Below are positions 15,433-24,190 of a stretch of 64,000 nucleotides of DNA, piece by piece (positions within the stretch are counted from its first letter, which is position 1; each line of letters begins with the position of its first letter). The position numbers and the translations under genes were made by a program. Origin of the DNA: Acidobacteriaceae bacterium (GTDB taxonomy: Bacteria > Acidobacteriota > Terriglobia > Terriglobales > Acidobacteriaceae); the NCBI GenBank assembly GCA_003138515.1, contig PLGG01000015.1, positions 238,218 through 302,217 of the forward strand. The letters are read 5' to 3'. The notes under the pieces were generated by a model that saw only the letters and a program-made list of their open reading frames with translations, ran no database searches and was not told the DNA's origin.

Positions 15433-17916
15433 TCAGTCAGCCGCCGCCACCGCGTCGGCCTGCTCGCCGGCACGCATGGCCGCATCGTCGAAGGTCAGAC
15501 ACGCACCCAGCTCGTCGAAGTCTCTCTCCCAGCGCGGACGTTCCTCCTTGGGCAACGCGGTGAGCGCATAGCCTGAGGTGCGCAGTATTTCGTACCAGAT
15601 GTTCTGCGCCTGCCAGAGATTCAAGTCGAAGGGCAGTTCAGTGAGCGTGCGGGCCAGCCCGAGCGCGCGGTCCAGCATCTCAACAGATCCCGAGGACATC
15701 ACCAACTCCACCATGGCGCGCTTCATGCGCTGGTCGGCGATGTACGAGAGCGTGGCGGATTCGAGTTGAACCTGGTCGGCCTTGGCGAGGGAAAGAAGAT
15801 AGCGCATCTGGGGCAGATCGATTGGCTCGGCCTCAAGTGCTCGGCGCAGGCCGGCGTTGATGGCAAACCCTGCGGCGAGTGTGAGCGCGGGCGGCTTGGG
15901 CAGTCCTGCTTGAGATAAATAGTGAAGCAGGCTGGCGTGATCCTGGTAGATGGTCTTGAGCGAGTTTTCTATGTCCAAAAGCGTCGAGTTGAGGATGAGC
16001 GCGACGATGCGGCGCTGCTCGTCCCGGAAGAGCGAGGTGAGCGAGTAGTCAGCGTGGCCGTAGAAGCGGTCAATCAGGCGGATCACCTCGGGAAAGTCGG
16101 CGCGCTGCACGTTGCCGGCGGCCTCGGCTGAGAAAGTCTCGAATGCGGCAGCGTCTGCGGCTTCGTAGGCTTTCACGGCGGCCGTAATGTTCTGGTCGCC
16201 AAAGTGGAGAACGGCAAAGGAGAAGCTCTGCGCGTTACCGGTGATGGCGCTGGCCACATGCGCGCGGCCCAAAGCAATGCGGCCGCGGCCTGAAGTGTAA
16301 ATCTCGTGCGAGATGCGCCGGATGCGAAAGCTGAAGAGATCCGTCTCATCGGCAAACGAGGAGAAAATCGAGCTGATGGCGTAGTGCGCGGCAACCTGCT
16401 CCAGGTGCAGCTCCATGGTTTCGACGCTCTTCTTGTAAATGCGGGCGCCGTCGCCGGTCCCGGGCACGTTCGAGCGTGCTTCCGCGAGGCGGGCGAGAAA
16501 CGCAGGCTGCAGCGGCTCGGCCTGTTCGCCAAAGAGCTGCTGCGCAAGCTGCAGCACACGCGCGGCGTAGGCGATCACCTGCACGGTCTCGATGCCCGAG
16601 ATGTCGTCGAAGAACCAGCCGCAACTGGTGTACATGAGCTGGGCGTGGCGCTGCATCTCCATCAACTTCAGAGCCCGCACGCGTTCGGGTTCCGTGAGCA
16701 CGTGCGTCTGTTGCGCGGTGAAGAAACGGTCCGCGGACTCGGTGCCGCGGTCGAGCACGACGTGAATGTAAGCCTCCCGAGCGGCCCACACGTCCTTGAA
16801 AAGTTTGCCGCCCTCGCGCTCGGTGAGCGGGACCAATGCATCGCGCAGCTCGTCGAGGGCCTGGCGCAGAGGCGCACGCCACGCCTGGTTCCAACCTGGC
16901 TTGCCGCCGTTGCAGCCGCAGTCTGAGCGCCAGCGCTCAATGCCATGCATGCAGCTCCATGATGTGTTCTCGACGATCTCGCACTCGAACTCAGGCGGAA
17001 ACTGCTCAAGGAAGCAGCCATAGTTGGTCAGCTTGACCGTCTTGTCCTGTTCCAGCAGTCGCAGCGCATACGCCAGCGCCATCTCGCCGTACTTGTGATG
17101 ATGTCCGTAAGACTCGCCATCGGTAGCGACATGGACCAGCTGCGGCTGAGGCGAATCTTTGAAGCCCGCCTTCAGGCGCCCGGCGAGATCGTCGCCGGAG
17201 TCGAGCAGCCCCTCAAACGCGATGGCGCGCGAGTCCGGGCCGTTGTAGAAGAAGATCGCGATCGACGCGCCGGACGCGAAGCGCATGAGATAAGGGTGCG
17301 TCGTGTCGACGCTCGCGTTCGGCGTATCGGTCCACTCGGCTTCGCCTTTAACCGGCCGAATGCGCTTGCACTGGTGCGGCGCGAGCACGGTGAACTCGAT
17401 GCCATTGGTCGCGAGCGCCTCAAGAGTGGCCATGTCGGCCGCGGTCTCAGGCAGCCACATGCCCTCGGGCGGAGTGCCAAAGCTGCTTTCGTAATCGGCA
17501 ATGCCCCAGCGGATCTGCGTGTTGCGATCGCGTGCGTTGGCCAGCGGCAGAATCATGTGGTTGTAAACCTGCGCCATGGCCGAACTGTGTCCGCGATAAC
17601 GCTGCCGGCTGCGGTTTTCGCCGTCGAGGATCATGCGGACTGTGCGCGGCGCATTCTCTCTGAGCCAGCTCAGCAGCGTGGGGCCGAAGTTGAAGCTGAT
17701 GCGCGCGTAGTTGTTCACGATGCGCGTGATCTTGTTCTTGTCGTTCACCACGCGGGCAGCGCCGTTTGGCGCATAGCACTCCGCGCATATGCGCTCGTTC
17801 CAGTCGTGGTAAGGAGCGGCCGAGTCCTGAGTCTCCACCGTCTCCAGCCAGGGGTTTTCCCTCGGCGGCTGGTAAAAATGTCCGTGAATGCAAACAAAGC
17901 GCTTTCCAGGCGGCAT
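15433..17916 (-). CDS. Glycoside hydrolase family 57 enzyme with DUF3536 C-terminus
   Basis: An 827-residue protein (from ATG 17916) beginning MPPGKRFVCIHGHFYQPPRE, the GH57 strand with its H-G-H pair. The N-terminal half is the GH57 barrel (about 1-330), which in relatives acts on alpha-1,4 or alpha-1,6 glucans; the second half matches the DUF3536 region often fused to it, of unknown function. No signal peptide, so it should be cytoplasmic and act on storage glucan. A GTG 39 bases upstream (17955) is an alternative start. It ends six bases from the end of hpnI on the other strand (convergent). Substrate specificity is not determined. Confidence 0.87.
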   Translation of the reverse strand: MPPGKRFVCIHGHFYQPPRENPWLETVETQDSAAPYHDWNERICAECYAPNGAARVVNDKNKITRIVNNYARISFNFGPTLLSWLRENAPRTVRMILDGENRSRQRYRGHSSAMAQVYNHMILPLANARDRNTQIRWGIADYESSFGTPPEGMWLPETAADMATLEALATNGIEFTVLAPHQCKRIRPVKGEAEWTDTPNASVDTTHPYLMRFASGASIAIFFYNGPDSRAIAFEGLLDSGDDLAGRLKAGFKDSPQPQLVHVATDGESYGHHHKYGEMALAYALRLLEQDKTVKLTNYGCFLEQFPPEFECEIVENTSWSCMHGIERWRSDCGCNGGKPGWNQAWRAPLRQALDELRDALVPLTEREGGKLFKDVWAAREAYIHVVLDRGTESADRFFTAQQTHVLTEPERVRALKLMEMQRHAQLMYTSCGWFFDDISGIETVQVIAYAARVLQLAQQLFGEQAEPLQPAFLARLAEARSNVPGTGDGARIYKKSVETMELHLEQVAAHYAISSIFSSFADETDLFSFRIRRISHEIYTSGRGRIALGRAHVASAITGNAQSFSFAVLHFGDQNITAAVKAYEAADAAAFETFSAEAAGNVQRADFPEVIRLIDRFYGHADYSLTSLFRDEQRRIVALILNSTLLDIENSLKTIYQDHASLLHYLSQAGLPKPPALTLAAGFAINAGLRRALEAEPIDLPQMRYLLSLAKADQVQLESATLSYIADQRMKRAMVELVMSSGSVEMLDRALGLARTLTELPFDLNLWQAQNIWYEILRTSGYALTALPKEERPRWERDFDELGACLTFDDAAMRAGEQADAVAAAD

Positions 17917-18103
17917 GGATGATCCGATGCAGTGCAGGCGCTCTCTGCCGCCCACTCAAGCTATTTTAAGGCTTGAACGGTTCCACAGTTGTTGTGGCCG
18001 TCACCGGCCTTGATGCAGTTTGGAACTTTCTTCGTGAAAAAAACCATTTGGGGACAACGACCTCATAGCGCAATAAATGCGGAACCGCTCTATCGCGCTG
18101 GCG

Positions 18104-18805
18104 TTATCGTGCCGACCGTCCCGTGGGAGCGGTGTTCTTTGCCAGGTCGCACGCGCGCCACAAGTACCAGCTTGCCACGGAGCGGTAGGGCGCCCAGCGC
18201 TGGCCGCGGCGGAAGACGACGTCGGGTTTGGGAAGATCGGCCGCCTCAAGCGGGCGCGATTTGGGCACGCGCTGAAAAGTGAGTGCGAAGCCCTTGCGCA
18301 CGCCGTAGTCGGTCACGGGCAGCACGTCTGGCCTCCCGAGGCGGAAGATGAGCAGCATTTCAACGGTCCATGAGCCGATGCCCCGCACCTCGGTCAGGCG
18401 TTCGACGACATCGGCGTCGGACATTTTCAGAATGGCCGAGTGCGCGGGCACGGTGCCGTCGATGGTGCGGGCGGCCAGATCGCGGAGCGCCTTGATCTTG
18501 TTGCCGGAGACGCCGGCCGCGCGCAGCGGCTCGTCGGGAGTGTCGAGCAGGAGCTGCGGTGTGGGATCGCCGCCGAAGTACTCGCGCACCCGGCGGTGAA
18601 TGGTGGCCGCAGCCTTGCCGTGCAGTTGCTGGTACAGGATCGATTCGAGCAGCGACTCGAAGGGCGACGTGGTGTGGTCGAGGCGGAGGGTAAACGGCCC
18701 GGCGCATTCGATCAGCTTGGCGAGCTTGGGATCGCTGCTCTTGAGATGTGCCACTGCCTTCGCGGGATCGAAGGGAAGTTTTGGGCTGCGACCGTTGTGA
18801 ATCAT
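18104..18805 (-). CDS. DNA-3-methyladenine glycosylase II, AlkA-like
   Basis: A 233-residue HhH-GPD DNA glycosylase that removes alkylated bases. The helix-hairpin-helix TEVRGIGSWTVEMLL (about 150-164) is followed by RPDVLPVTDYGVRKG, whose Asp is the expected catalytic residue. The N-terminal transcription-regulator part of Ada/AlkA fusions is absent; the length fits stand-alone bacterial AlkA-like enzymes. ATG at 18805 is chosen because the longer reading overlaps the next gene upstream. The C-terminal WAPYRSVASWYLWR is typical of the family. Stand-alone gene, 40 bases downstream of a secreted-protein gene on the same strand. Confidence 0.88.
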   Translation of the reverse strand: MIHNGRSPKLPFDPAKAVAHLKSSDPKLAKLIECAGPFTLRLDHTTSPFESLLESILYQQLHGKAAATIHRRVREYFGGDPTPQLLLDTPDEPLRAAGVSGNKIKALRDLAARTIDGTVPAHSAILKMSDADVVERLTEVRGIGSWTVEMLLIFRLGRPDVLPVTDYGVRKGFALTFQRVPKSRPLEAADLPKPDVVFRRGQRWAPYRSVASWYLWRACDLAKNTAPTGRSAR

Positions 18806-18845
18806 GGATGGAGTGTACCGCAGGCGCGCCGCGTTCGAACTAAGT

Positions 18846-19352
18846 CTATTTGCTGCCGACCGGGTCCCCCGTTCTGTGGTCCTTAATCTGGAAAGCAAGA
18901 AACTCGTGGACCGCCTTGAGCGCCTCGGAATCATGCGTCACGATTCTTACCATAGCTCCTCGTTGTGTCGCCAAGTAGGTGTACGTAATCTCGCCACGTT
19001 TCTGCTTCATTACCGGGACGCCGGGAGGAATTGTGTCGTGGATGAACATTGGAATTTCAAAGTCATTCGCGCTGAACATCGCGGCGATGTGCTTGAGATG
19101 TTCTCTGATCTGGTCCCGGGTGGCAACGTCCGATTCATGATTGGCGTCGACCTCGATAATCCCTCCGTCGGACAATTGCTCAAAGTGATGCCTCGTATTC
19201 TCGTGCGAGAATCCCATTGCGTGGTCCCCACGCATGTCCACGCCGGCCGCGTGTTGGTCAGCGGATGCCGGGGGCGGCGCGCCTTGCATGTTGTCTTGCG
19301 CGTGGATTGTCAGCGAGGCGAGCACGGCGCACATCAGCAGAGCTATTTTCAA
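18846..19352 (-). CDS. Secreted protein of unknown function downstream of a MerR gene
   Basis: A 168-residue protein starting with TTG at 19352; AGGAGGT lies seven bases upstream, which decides the start. The first 19 residues (LKIALLMCAVLASLTIHAQ) are a signal peptide. The mature part has HHFEQLSDGGIIEV, REHLKHIAAMF, PPGVPVMKQKRGEITY and VHEFLAFQIKDHRTGDP. Similar proteins are often labelled aspartate carbamoyltransferase in databases without biochemical support; I see no such active site. The start lies 95 bases inside the merR-like gene, so the two are expressed together and the protein may belong to a metal-response regulon. Confidence 0.72.
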   Translation of the reverse strand: MKIALLMCAVLASLTIHAQDNMQGAPPPASADQHAAGVDMRGDHAMGFSHENTRHHFEQLSDGGIIEVDANHESDVATRDQIREHLKHIAAMFSANDFEIPMFIHDTIPPGVPVMKQKRGEITYTYLATQRGAMVRIVTHDSEALKAVHEFLAFQIKDHRTGDPVGSK

Positions 19353-19818
19353 GGCGATTACCTCCTGAAAATGTCGAGTTAAGTGCGTCTGGCTTTGGCA
19401 GCGATTCCAGGAATCTTCCCCTCTCGCCGCCGTCGAGTGTTTGCAATCGAGATTGCCATGTCTCAACCGTTGCCGAGAGCCAGTCCCGCAGTCGCGTCAG
19501 ATCGAGGATTCTCTTGTTCAGCGCATCCAAATGCCTGGCGCCTAATTCAGCGACTTTTCGGCAGGGCGGGCGGCCCGCCCGTCGCTGTTTCAGGACATCT
19601 GCGAGCTCCGAAAGTGTGAAGCCGACTCGAATGGCGCTTCGAATCATATGGACGAGAGCCAAGGTGTCAGGCGGGTAGAGCCGATATCCTCCCGGGGTCC
19701 GGACCGTGGTTGGAAGAAGACCAAGCTTCTCGTAATGACGAAGCGTGTCAGGACTTATGCCCGCCGCCTGAGCGAGCTCACCCGACTTCAATGGGCTGGT
19801 TGTACCATCTCTCGCCAT
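19258..19818 (-). CDS. MerR-family transcriptional regulator
   Basis: A 186-residue regulator with the MerR winged helix at residues 10-78 (GELAQAAGISPDTLRHYEKLGLL, shortened here, and GGYRLYPPDTLALV), followed by a coiled-coil dimerisation helix (about 80-130). It has a single Cys in the effector region (PPCRKV), so a classical two- or three-cysteine metal site is not evident. The last about 32 codons overlap the start of the downstream secreted-protein gene (19258-19352), an unusually long overlap that would couple regulator and target. Signal is unknown; members of this subgroup respond to metals or redox stress. Confidence 0.85.
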   Translation of the reverse strand: MARDGTTSPLKSGELAQAAGISPDTLRHYEKLGLLPTTVRTPGGYRLYPPDTLALVHMIRSAIRVGFTLSELADVLKQRRAGRPPCRKVAELGARHLDALNKRILDLTRLRDWLSATVETWQSRLQTLDGGERGRFLESLPKPDALNSTFSGGNRLENSSADVRRARLADNPRARQHARRAAPGIR

Positions 19819-19877
19819 CGCGACTTAATTATCAACTGCCGAATGCGTTCCAGAGTCAAGCGCCCGGCGGGAAACGC

Positions 19878-19921
19878 AAGAGGCCTCCAGCGGTCGAATT
19901 ACGCCACGCGGGAGGCCTCTT
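19878..19921 (-). terminator. Hairpin, probable terminator of the 19942-20547 gene
   Basis: Perfect 11-pair stem AAGAGGCCTCC/GGAGGCCTCTT with a 22-base loop, 20 bases after the stop of the minus-strand gene. On the minus strand TTGCGTTT follows. It also lies between the converging upstream end of merR and so may act as a boundary. Confidence 0.55.
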
Positions 19922-19941
19922 AGCCATTAGAATCGCTCATC

Positions 19942-20547
19942 CTACGAACTGCTGGAAGTGTTCACGATCGTGATTTGCGTCTCGCCGTTGTTTTCGCTTG
20001 CCGACTGCGAGACCGTCACGGTGACGGAACTCGAGCCGTTCTGCATCGTGATCATTCCCCCGGCGCCGGTCGTCATGGTCTGCGCATTGGGCCCTGCCTT
20101 GTCCTTGTAGAAGGCGATGACCTTGTCCGGTGAATCGGGCGTGAGGAAGTTTGCAGTCACCATGGATTTGCCGGCAATGGTCATGCGCAGGCCGCCCTTG
20201 CCCTGTGTGGCTCCGGGATAGATCGCAATGCCAAGGTCGCTCTCGGTGAACGTATCCGATGAATTGGCGGTAATGGTGCCCTTCGGCGTATTGACCGAGA
20301 TGTTGCCGTTCGCATCCTTGTGGACAGAATGGGCAATGCGATAAATGCCGTAGCCAATGATGCCGGCGCCGATGATGCCAATGCCGACAAAGACTGCCAG
20401 GATGATGAGGATGATCTTGAGGGCGCTGGAACCTGACTTTGGTGGAGGCGCGCCAACCGGCGGCGGCACCGGCTGAAACGAACCCGGCGGCGGGACCGGC
20501 TGAAATGATCCGGGCTGGGGGACTTGACTGTTTGTGGAATCGGACAT
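19942..20547 (-). CDS. Membrane-anchored protein with proline-rich N-terminus, paralogue 1
   Basis: A 201-residue protein from ATG 20547 with GAGGAAATCACC as ribosome site. A Pro-rich N-terminus with two PGSFQPVPP repeats is cytoplasmic by prediction; a single membrane helix follows (about 53-78, LKIILIILAVFVGIGIIGAG) and then an extracytoplasmic domain with SDLGIAIYPGATQGKGGLRM and VIAFYKDKAG. The same order (Pro-rich tail, helix, DLG-YPGA-domain) is present in the next gene, so the two are paralogues. The function is unknown. The extracytoplasmic domain resembles small bacterial folds seen in many acidobacterial proteins of unknown role. Confidence 0.75.
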   Translation of the reverse strand: MSDSTNSQVPQPGSFQPVPPPGSFQPVPPPVGAPPPKSGSSALKIILIILAVFVGIGIIGAGIIGYGIYRIAHSVHKDANGNISVNTPKGTITANSSDTFTESDLGIAIYPGATQGKGGLRMTIAGKSMVTANFLTPDSPDKVIAFYKDKAGPNAQTMTTGAGGMITMQNGSSSVTVTVSQSASENNGETQITIVNTSSSS

Positions 20548-20686
20548 GGTGATTTCCTCTTTGTGAAGTGTCATTCTTGCGAATTTGTGCGGGGGCCGTT
20601 TGGGGACGCAGCCACTATACCTCATCGAAGGCCCATTCTGTAACTGGCTTTTTGTGGTGGCATGCGGCCGTGCAGCCTCTCGGCAT

Positions 20687-21241
20687 CTAATTCGAAGTCG
20701 GCGATGTGGCGCTCTTTGCATGCAAAATGACGATCTGCGTTTTACCCTCGAACTGATTCGGCCTTTGGGTCATTGTCACCGATACAAGCTCCCCTGGTCC
20801 CTTAAACAGATAGAGCGTTTCACGATCGCCGGAGGCTTTGATTTGCGCGTCATGGCCCAACTGGCTTTGGTAGAAAGCGATCACTTGGTCCTTCGAATCG
20901 GGGCTGAGATACGCGCCTGTAACCTCCGACTTTCCGGCAAAGACCATCCGCATGCCGCCTTTGGCCTGCACAGCGCCGGGATAGATTGTGACACCCAGGT
21001 CAGCCGCGGTAATCGGCGATGAGTCGGAAGGGACAATGATCGCCTTGTAGACGCCATAGAGGATTCCAGCTCCGATCAGCCCGAGGCCGACGAGCACGCC
21101 AAGGAGAATGAGAATGACTTTCACGGCCCTTGGGCCCTTTTTCGGCGGAGGGAAGGCGGTCGGCTGGTATGGCGGGACGGGCGGCGTGTGAGGCTGCACA
21201 GGGCTCGCCTGAGAGGCCTGATTGTCTGGCGTGGCGGGCAT
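20687..21241 (-). CDS. Membrane-anchored protein with proline-rich N-terminus, paralogue 2
   Basis: A 184-residue paralogue of the 19942-20547 product. ATG 21241 follows GAGGAGGTGATC. It has a Pro-rich N-terminus (about 1-40), one membrane helix (about 42-66, VKVILILLGVLVGLGLIGAG) and an extracytoplasmic domain with ADLGVTIYPGAVQAKGGMRMVFAGKS in shortened form and VIAFYQSQLG. Both genes are on the minus strand, 139 bases apart, and probably arose by tandem duplication. No enzyme motif is present; a role in envelope sensing or assembly is possible but unproven. Confidence 0.75.
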   Translation of the reverse strand: MPATPDNQASQASPVQPHTPPVPPYQPTAFPPPKKGPRAVKVILILLGVLVGLGLIGAGILYGVYKAIIVPSDSSPITAADLGVTIYPGAVQAKGGMRMVFAGKSEVTGAYLSPDSKDQVIAFYQSQLGHDAQIKASGDRETLYLFKGPGELVSVTMTQRPNQFEGKTQIVILHAKSATSPTSN

Positions 21242-21469
21242 GATCACCTCCTCGGTTGCGACTAGGGTTTCATAAGTCCAACTGATTGCGCTTGTGAGTT
21301 GCAGCCACTATATCCCATTCGATGTTGTAGGGAATCCGATTCGTGGATGAAAAATCCCGCGTCGCAGTCAAATCCCGAATCGGATTGTGGTCGGCAGACG
21401 ATGGGGATCGAATCGGACAATATAAGCCCGTCCGCTTTACCATCAATGGGTAGACTCAGGAGCTCCACC

Positions 21470-22915
21470 ATGAAGATGCGGCCGGGAACGCAAACCGGTT
21501 TTCTCTTGTGCGGCAAGGAATGGATTGACGGAGAAGCGCTTGAAGTGCGCTCGCCCTGGGACCAGGGGCTGGTGGGCCGAGTCACCGTGGCCACGCGAGC
21601 CGACGCACGCCAGGCCTTGAATCATGCCGTAGCGAGCCTGCGCCGCACGCGCGCCTTGCCGCGATGGAAGCGTCGCGAAATCCTCGAAGACGTGGCTGCC
21701 GCTCTCATTGAACAAAAGGAGCGCTTCGCGCAGTTGATCGTAGCCGAGGCGGGCAAGCCGGTGCGCATGGCGCGGACCGAAGTGGATCGCGCCGTGCTCA
21801 CATTCAAAACGGCCGCCGAAGAAGCTGTACGGCTGGGCGGCGAGAGCATTCCTCTGGACTTGACCGAAGGCAATGAGGGCCGCTGGGGGCTGGTTCAGCG
21901 CTTTGGCGTTGGTCCGGTTCTGGCGATTACGCCGTTCAATTTTCCGTTGAACCTAGTGGCGCACAAGGTTGCGCCGGCCATCGCCGCAGGCTGCCCGGTG
22001 ATTTTGAAGCCCGCGCCGCAGACGCCGTTCACGGCATTGGCGCTGGGCGAAGTGATTCTGAAGGCCGGCTGGCCTGAGGAGGCACTGGCCGTGCTGACGC
22101 TGGCGGACGCCGACACCGCATGGCTCGCGGAAAAAGAGGATCGCATCAAGCTGGTGAGCTTCACCGGGTCGGCCAAAGTTGGTTGGGAGCTGAAAGCACA
22201 CTCGGGGCGCAAGCGCGTCTTGCTGGAACTGGGCGGGAACGCGGCGCTCGTGGTGCACAGCGATTGGAAAGACCTGGACGATGCGGCGTCGCGCACCGCG
22301 CACGGGGCCTTCGGTTTTGCGGGCCAGTCTTGCATCAGCGTGCAGCGCGTGTTCGTGGAGCGCAGCATCTTCCAGACTTTTACCTGGAAGGTCGTCGACG
22401 TTGCGGAAAAGATGGCGATCGGCGACCCCTCAAATGAAGCAACAGAAGTGGGACCGATGGTTCGCCAGAGCGAAGCAGAGCGCGTGGAAGAATGGTTGAA
22501 AGAGGCCACCGCGGCCGGGGCCAAGCTGGTGGCCGGTGGCGAGCGCAAGGGTTCGATGATCACGCCGGCCATTCTGACCGCAACCAAAGCCGGCATGAAA
22601 GTTCGCGATGAGGAGATCTTCGGCCCGGTGCTGCTCATCGAGCCATATGACGACTTCGAGGATGCGCTGGCGCAGGTGAATCACTCGAAGTATGGATTGC
22701 AGGCAGGGCTGCTCACGCGCGATTCCGGCCGCATCCTCACCGCGTATCGCGAGCTGGAAGTTGGCTCGCTGATCGTGGGCGACACGCCCAACTGGCGCCT
22801 CGACCCCATGCCCTATGGCGGAGTCAAGGACTCCGGCCTGGGCCGCGAGGGCATTCGCTGGGCCATTCAAGAAATGACCGAGCCGCGCATGCTGGTGATG
22901 GCGTCGCTGGGTTAG
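21470..22915 (+). CDS. NAD(P)-dependent aldehyde dehydrogenase
   Basis: A 481-residue ALDH-superfamily enzyme, oxidising an aldehyde to the acid with NAD or NADP. Seen are the cofactor-site asparagine in TPFNFPLN, VSFTGSAKVG, the general base in LELGGNAALV, the catalytic cysteine in FAGQSCISVQR and EEIFGPVL. ATG 21470 has AGGAG eight bases upstream; a longer reading from 21299 has no family similarity. The gene stands alone between divergent small genes. The substrate is not clear; relatives include succinate-semialdehyde and glyceraldehyde-3-phosphate (non-phosphorylating) type enzymes. Confidence 0.9.
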   Translation: MKMRPGTQTGFLLCGKEWIDGEALEVRSPWDQGLVGRVTVATRADARQALNHAVASLRRTRALPRWKRREILEDVAAALIEQKERFAQLIVAEAGKPVRMARTEVDRAVLTFKTAAEEAVRLGGESIPLDLTEGNEGRWGLVQRFGVGPVLAITPFNFPLNLVAHKVAPAIAAGCPVILKPAPQTPFTALALGEVILKAGWPEEALAVLTLADADTAWLAEKEDRIKLVSFTGSAKVGWELKAHSGRKRVLLELGGNAALVVHSDWKDLDDAASRTAHGAFGFAGQSCISVQRVFVERSIFQTFTWKVVDVAEKMAIGDPSNEATEVGPMVRQSEAERVEEWLKEATAAGAKLVAGGERKGSMITPAILTATKAGMKVRDEEIFGPVLLIEPYDDFEDALAQVNHSKYGLQAGLLTRDSGRILTAYRELEVGSLIVGDTPNWRLDPMPYGGVKDSGLGREGIRWAIQEMTEPRMLVMASLG

Positions 22916-22968
22916 AGCGGAATCGCCGCCGATCCATAATCGGCACGAATTCTCGACTTACAGACCGG

Positions 22969-23211
22969 CTATCCCTTTTGCTTGGCCTTGGCTCGCACTG
23001 CGGCCCAGCGCTTGCGCTGCGCATCGGCTATCCGCTTGCGCGCGTCGGCACTTAAAACGCGCTTCTTTCTGGGTTTGCCTTTCGCAGTCGTCTTTCCGGC
23101 TTTGCGTACGGATGTCGTGGATGCGGTCCCGGTTGTGGCCAGCAATGCACGTGCCTGCTTGAGCCTTGCAATCTCGGAGTCTATTTGGGCAAGAATATTT
23201 TCAATCGCCAT
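22969..23211 (-). CDS. Small basic protein with coiled coil and R-x-RW tail
   Basis: An 80-residue protein. Residues 1-25 (MAIENILAQIDSEIARLKQA) form a short coiled coil; the rest is Lys/Arg-rich and ends with LSADARKRIADAQRKRWAAVRAKAKQ, a motif shared by many small acidobacterial and plant-associated bacterial proteins that are thought to bind DNA. It resembles the C-terminal block of the passenger gene at 13891-14139. Longer in-frame starts to 23289 lack a ribosome site. Function unknown; a nucleoid-associated role is a guess from charge and shape. Confidence 0.65.
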   Translation of the reverse strand: MAIENILAQIDSEIARLKQARALLATTGTASTTSVRKAGKTTAKGKPRKKRVLSADARKRIADAQRKRWAAVRAKAKQKG

Positions 23212-23419
23212 GTTGATAGGATAAATGACGAAATTCATATTTTCGTTGCTTCCCGCAAGACATTTTTTCCACTTAACAGCTCCATTCAATCGACAAAGTC
23301 ACTCGCTTCGGGTGACTTATATCGGCGCAAGGGCCGCGAGCAATGACCGCGAACAGACCGGATGAAAGTATGCCGGTCCTGAAAATGGCCACAGCCGCTG
23401 CAGATGCAGCTAAAGCGAA

Positions 23420-23454
23420 CTCGGCGGGAAAGGCTTTGAGCCTCTCCCGCCGAG
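23420..23454 (-). terminator. Two-part hairpin downstream of the His-rich secreted protein gene
   Basis: Ten-pair stem (23420-23429 with 23445-23454) closing an inner AGGC/GCCT stem. It lies 40 bases after the stop of the minus-strand gene 23495-24001; the following minus-strand bases (TTCGCTTT) are moderately T-rich. Probable terminator. Confidence 0.5.
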
Positions 23455-23494
23455 ATACATTCAAATCCGCGACGTCAATACAGAAACTTCGGGC

Positions 23495-24001
23495 TTATGC
23501 GCCAAGATACAAGACGTGCACATAAGTGCCGAGGCGCACATTGTACGCAAGATACCAACCCACGTGGTCCGGATCCTCGTAAATGACGATCTCATCGGAG
23601 TTCCAGTTCCAATCGCTGCAATAATCAACGTCGGCGAACGCAACCGCCCAGTTCCAGCCGTTGAACCAGAACCTTCTCGGCCCGCCGCCGGCAATCCGCC
23701 ATACGTGCGCGGGACCAAAGCCGCCGGAGAACTGGCCATGCGCCCAGGGGTGGTTGAGATGGTAACGAGGATCGTTGGGGCCGGTATCATGCCCGACCCA
23801 ATGGTTCCCATCCACGTGGGGACCTTTGGTATGGCCAGGCTGATCGGCATAGTTACGGTGTATGTCGGGAGTTTGCGGCGTGCCGTGATACGCCGCGGGT
23901 CCATGCGCCGGCGGAGCCTGATGGCCGCCGGGGCCGTGCTGTGCCATAACCGGCACCGCAAAAACGAGCAAAGCTGCGAACGCTAAATGAATGGACTTCA
24001 T
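23495..24001 (-). CDS. Secreted His/Pro-rich protein of unknown function
   Basis: A 168-residue protein with a signal peptide (residues 1-20, ending VMAQ) and ribosome site AGGAGG before ATG 24001. Residues 21-95 are rich in His, Pro, Gly and Asn ([14 protein letters not shown] and similar), then Trp/Tyr-rich blocks follow ([37 protein letters not shown]). The His-rich part could bind metal ions; the C-terminal part resembles short beta-rich periplasmic domains with aromatic repeats. A structured leader lies just upstream (24013-24066). Not recognised as a known family. Confidence 0.7.
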   Translation of the reverse strand: MKSIHLAFAALLVFAVPVMAQHGPGGHQAPPAHGPAAYHGTPQTPDIHRNYADQPGHTKGPHVDGNHWVGHDTGPNDPRYHLNHPWAHGQFSGGFGPAHVWRIAGGGPRRFWFNGWNWAVAFADVDYCSDWNWNSDEIVIYEDPDHVGWYLAYNVRLGTYVHVLYLGA

Positions 24002-24012
24002 CGATTCCTCCT

Positions 24013-24066
24013 GATGACCGTCTCGGGAGCCGCGTCACCCTTTTCGGGTTTCATTCGATGGTCATC
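24013..24066 (-). promoter_or_regulatory. Possible structured 5' leader of the His-rich protein gene
   Basis: Seven-pair closing stem (24013-24019 with 24060-24066) enclosing an inner ACCCGAAAAGGGT hairpin and placed directly before the AGGAGG ribosome site. The inner GAAACC-GGTGACGC block recalls the c-di-GMP-I riboswitch but the conserved GACGCAAAGCC run is missing, so I do not call it one. It may control translation. Confidence 0.3.
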
Positions 24067-24190
24067 GACAAAACCTTGGTTGCTCACCGGCATTCTTGCA
24101 CACACCGGCACTGCCCGGCACGTAAATTCTTTGTGCCGACGCTTTTGAAAACGGGGGAAACTTGTGCAGTAGCTACTGCAGTCAGCCTGC

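Noticed and set aside
16306..16926. Long plus-strand open frames inside the GH57 gene
   Set aside because: They are antisense to a protein with GH57 motifs and show the Arg/Ala/Gly bias of shadow frames.
24013..24066. c-di-GMP-I riboswitch
   Set aside because: Some words are similar but the conserved GACGCAAAGCC core and receptor are missing.
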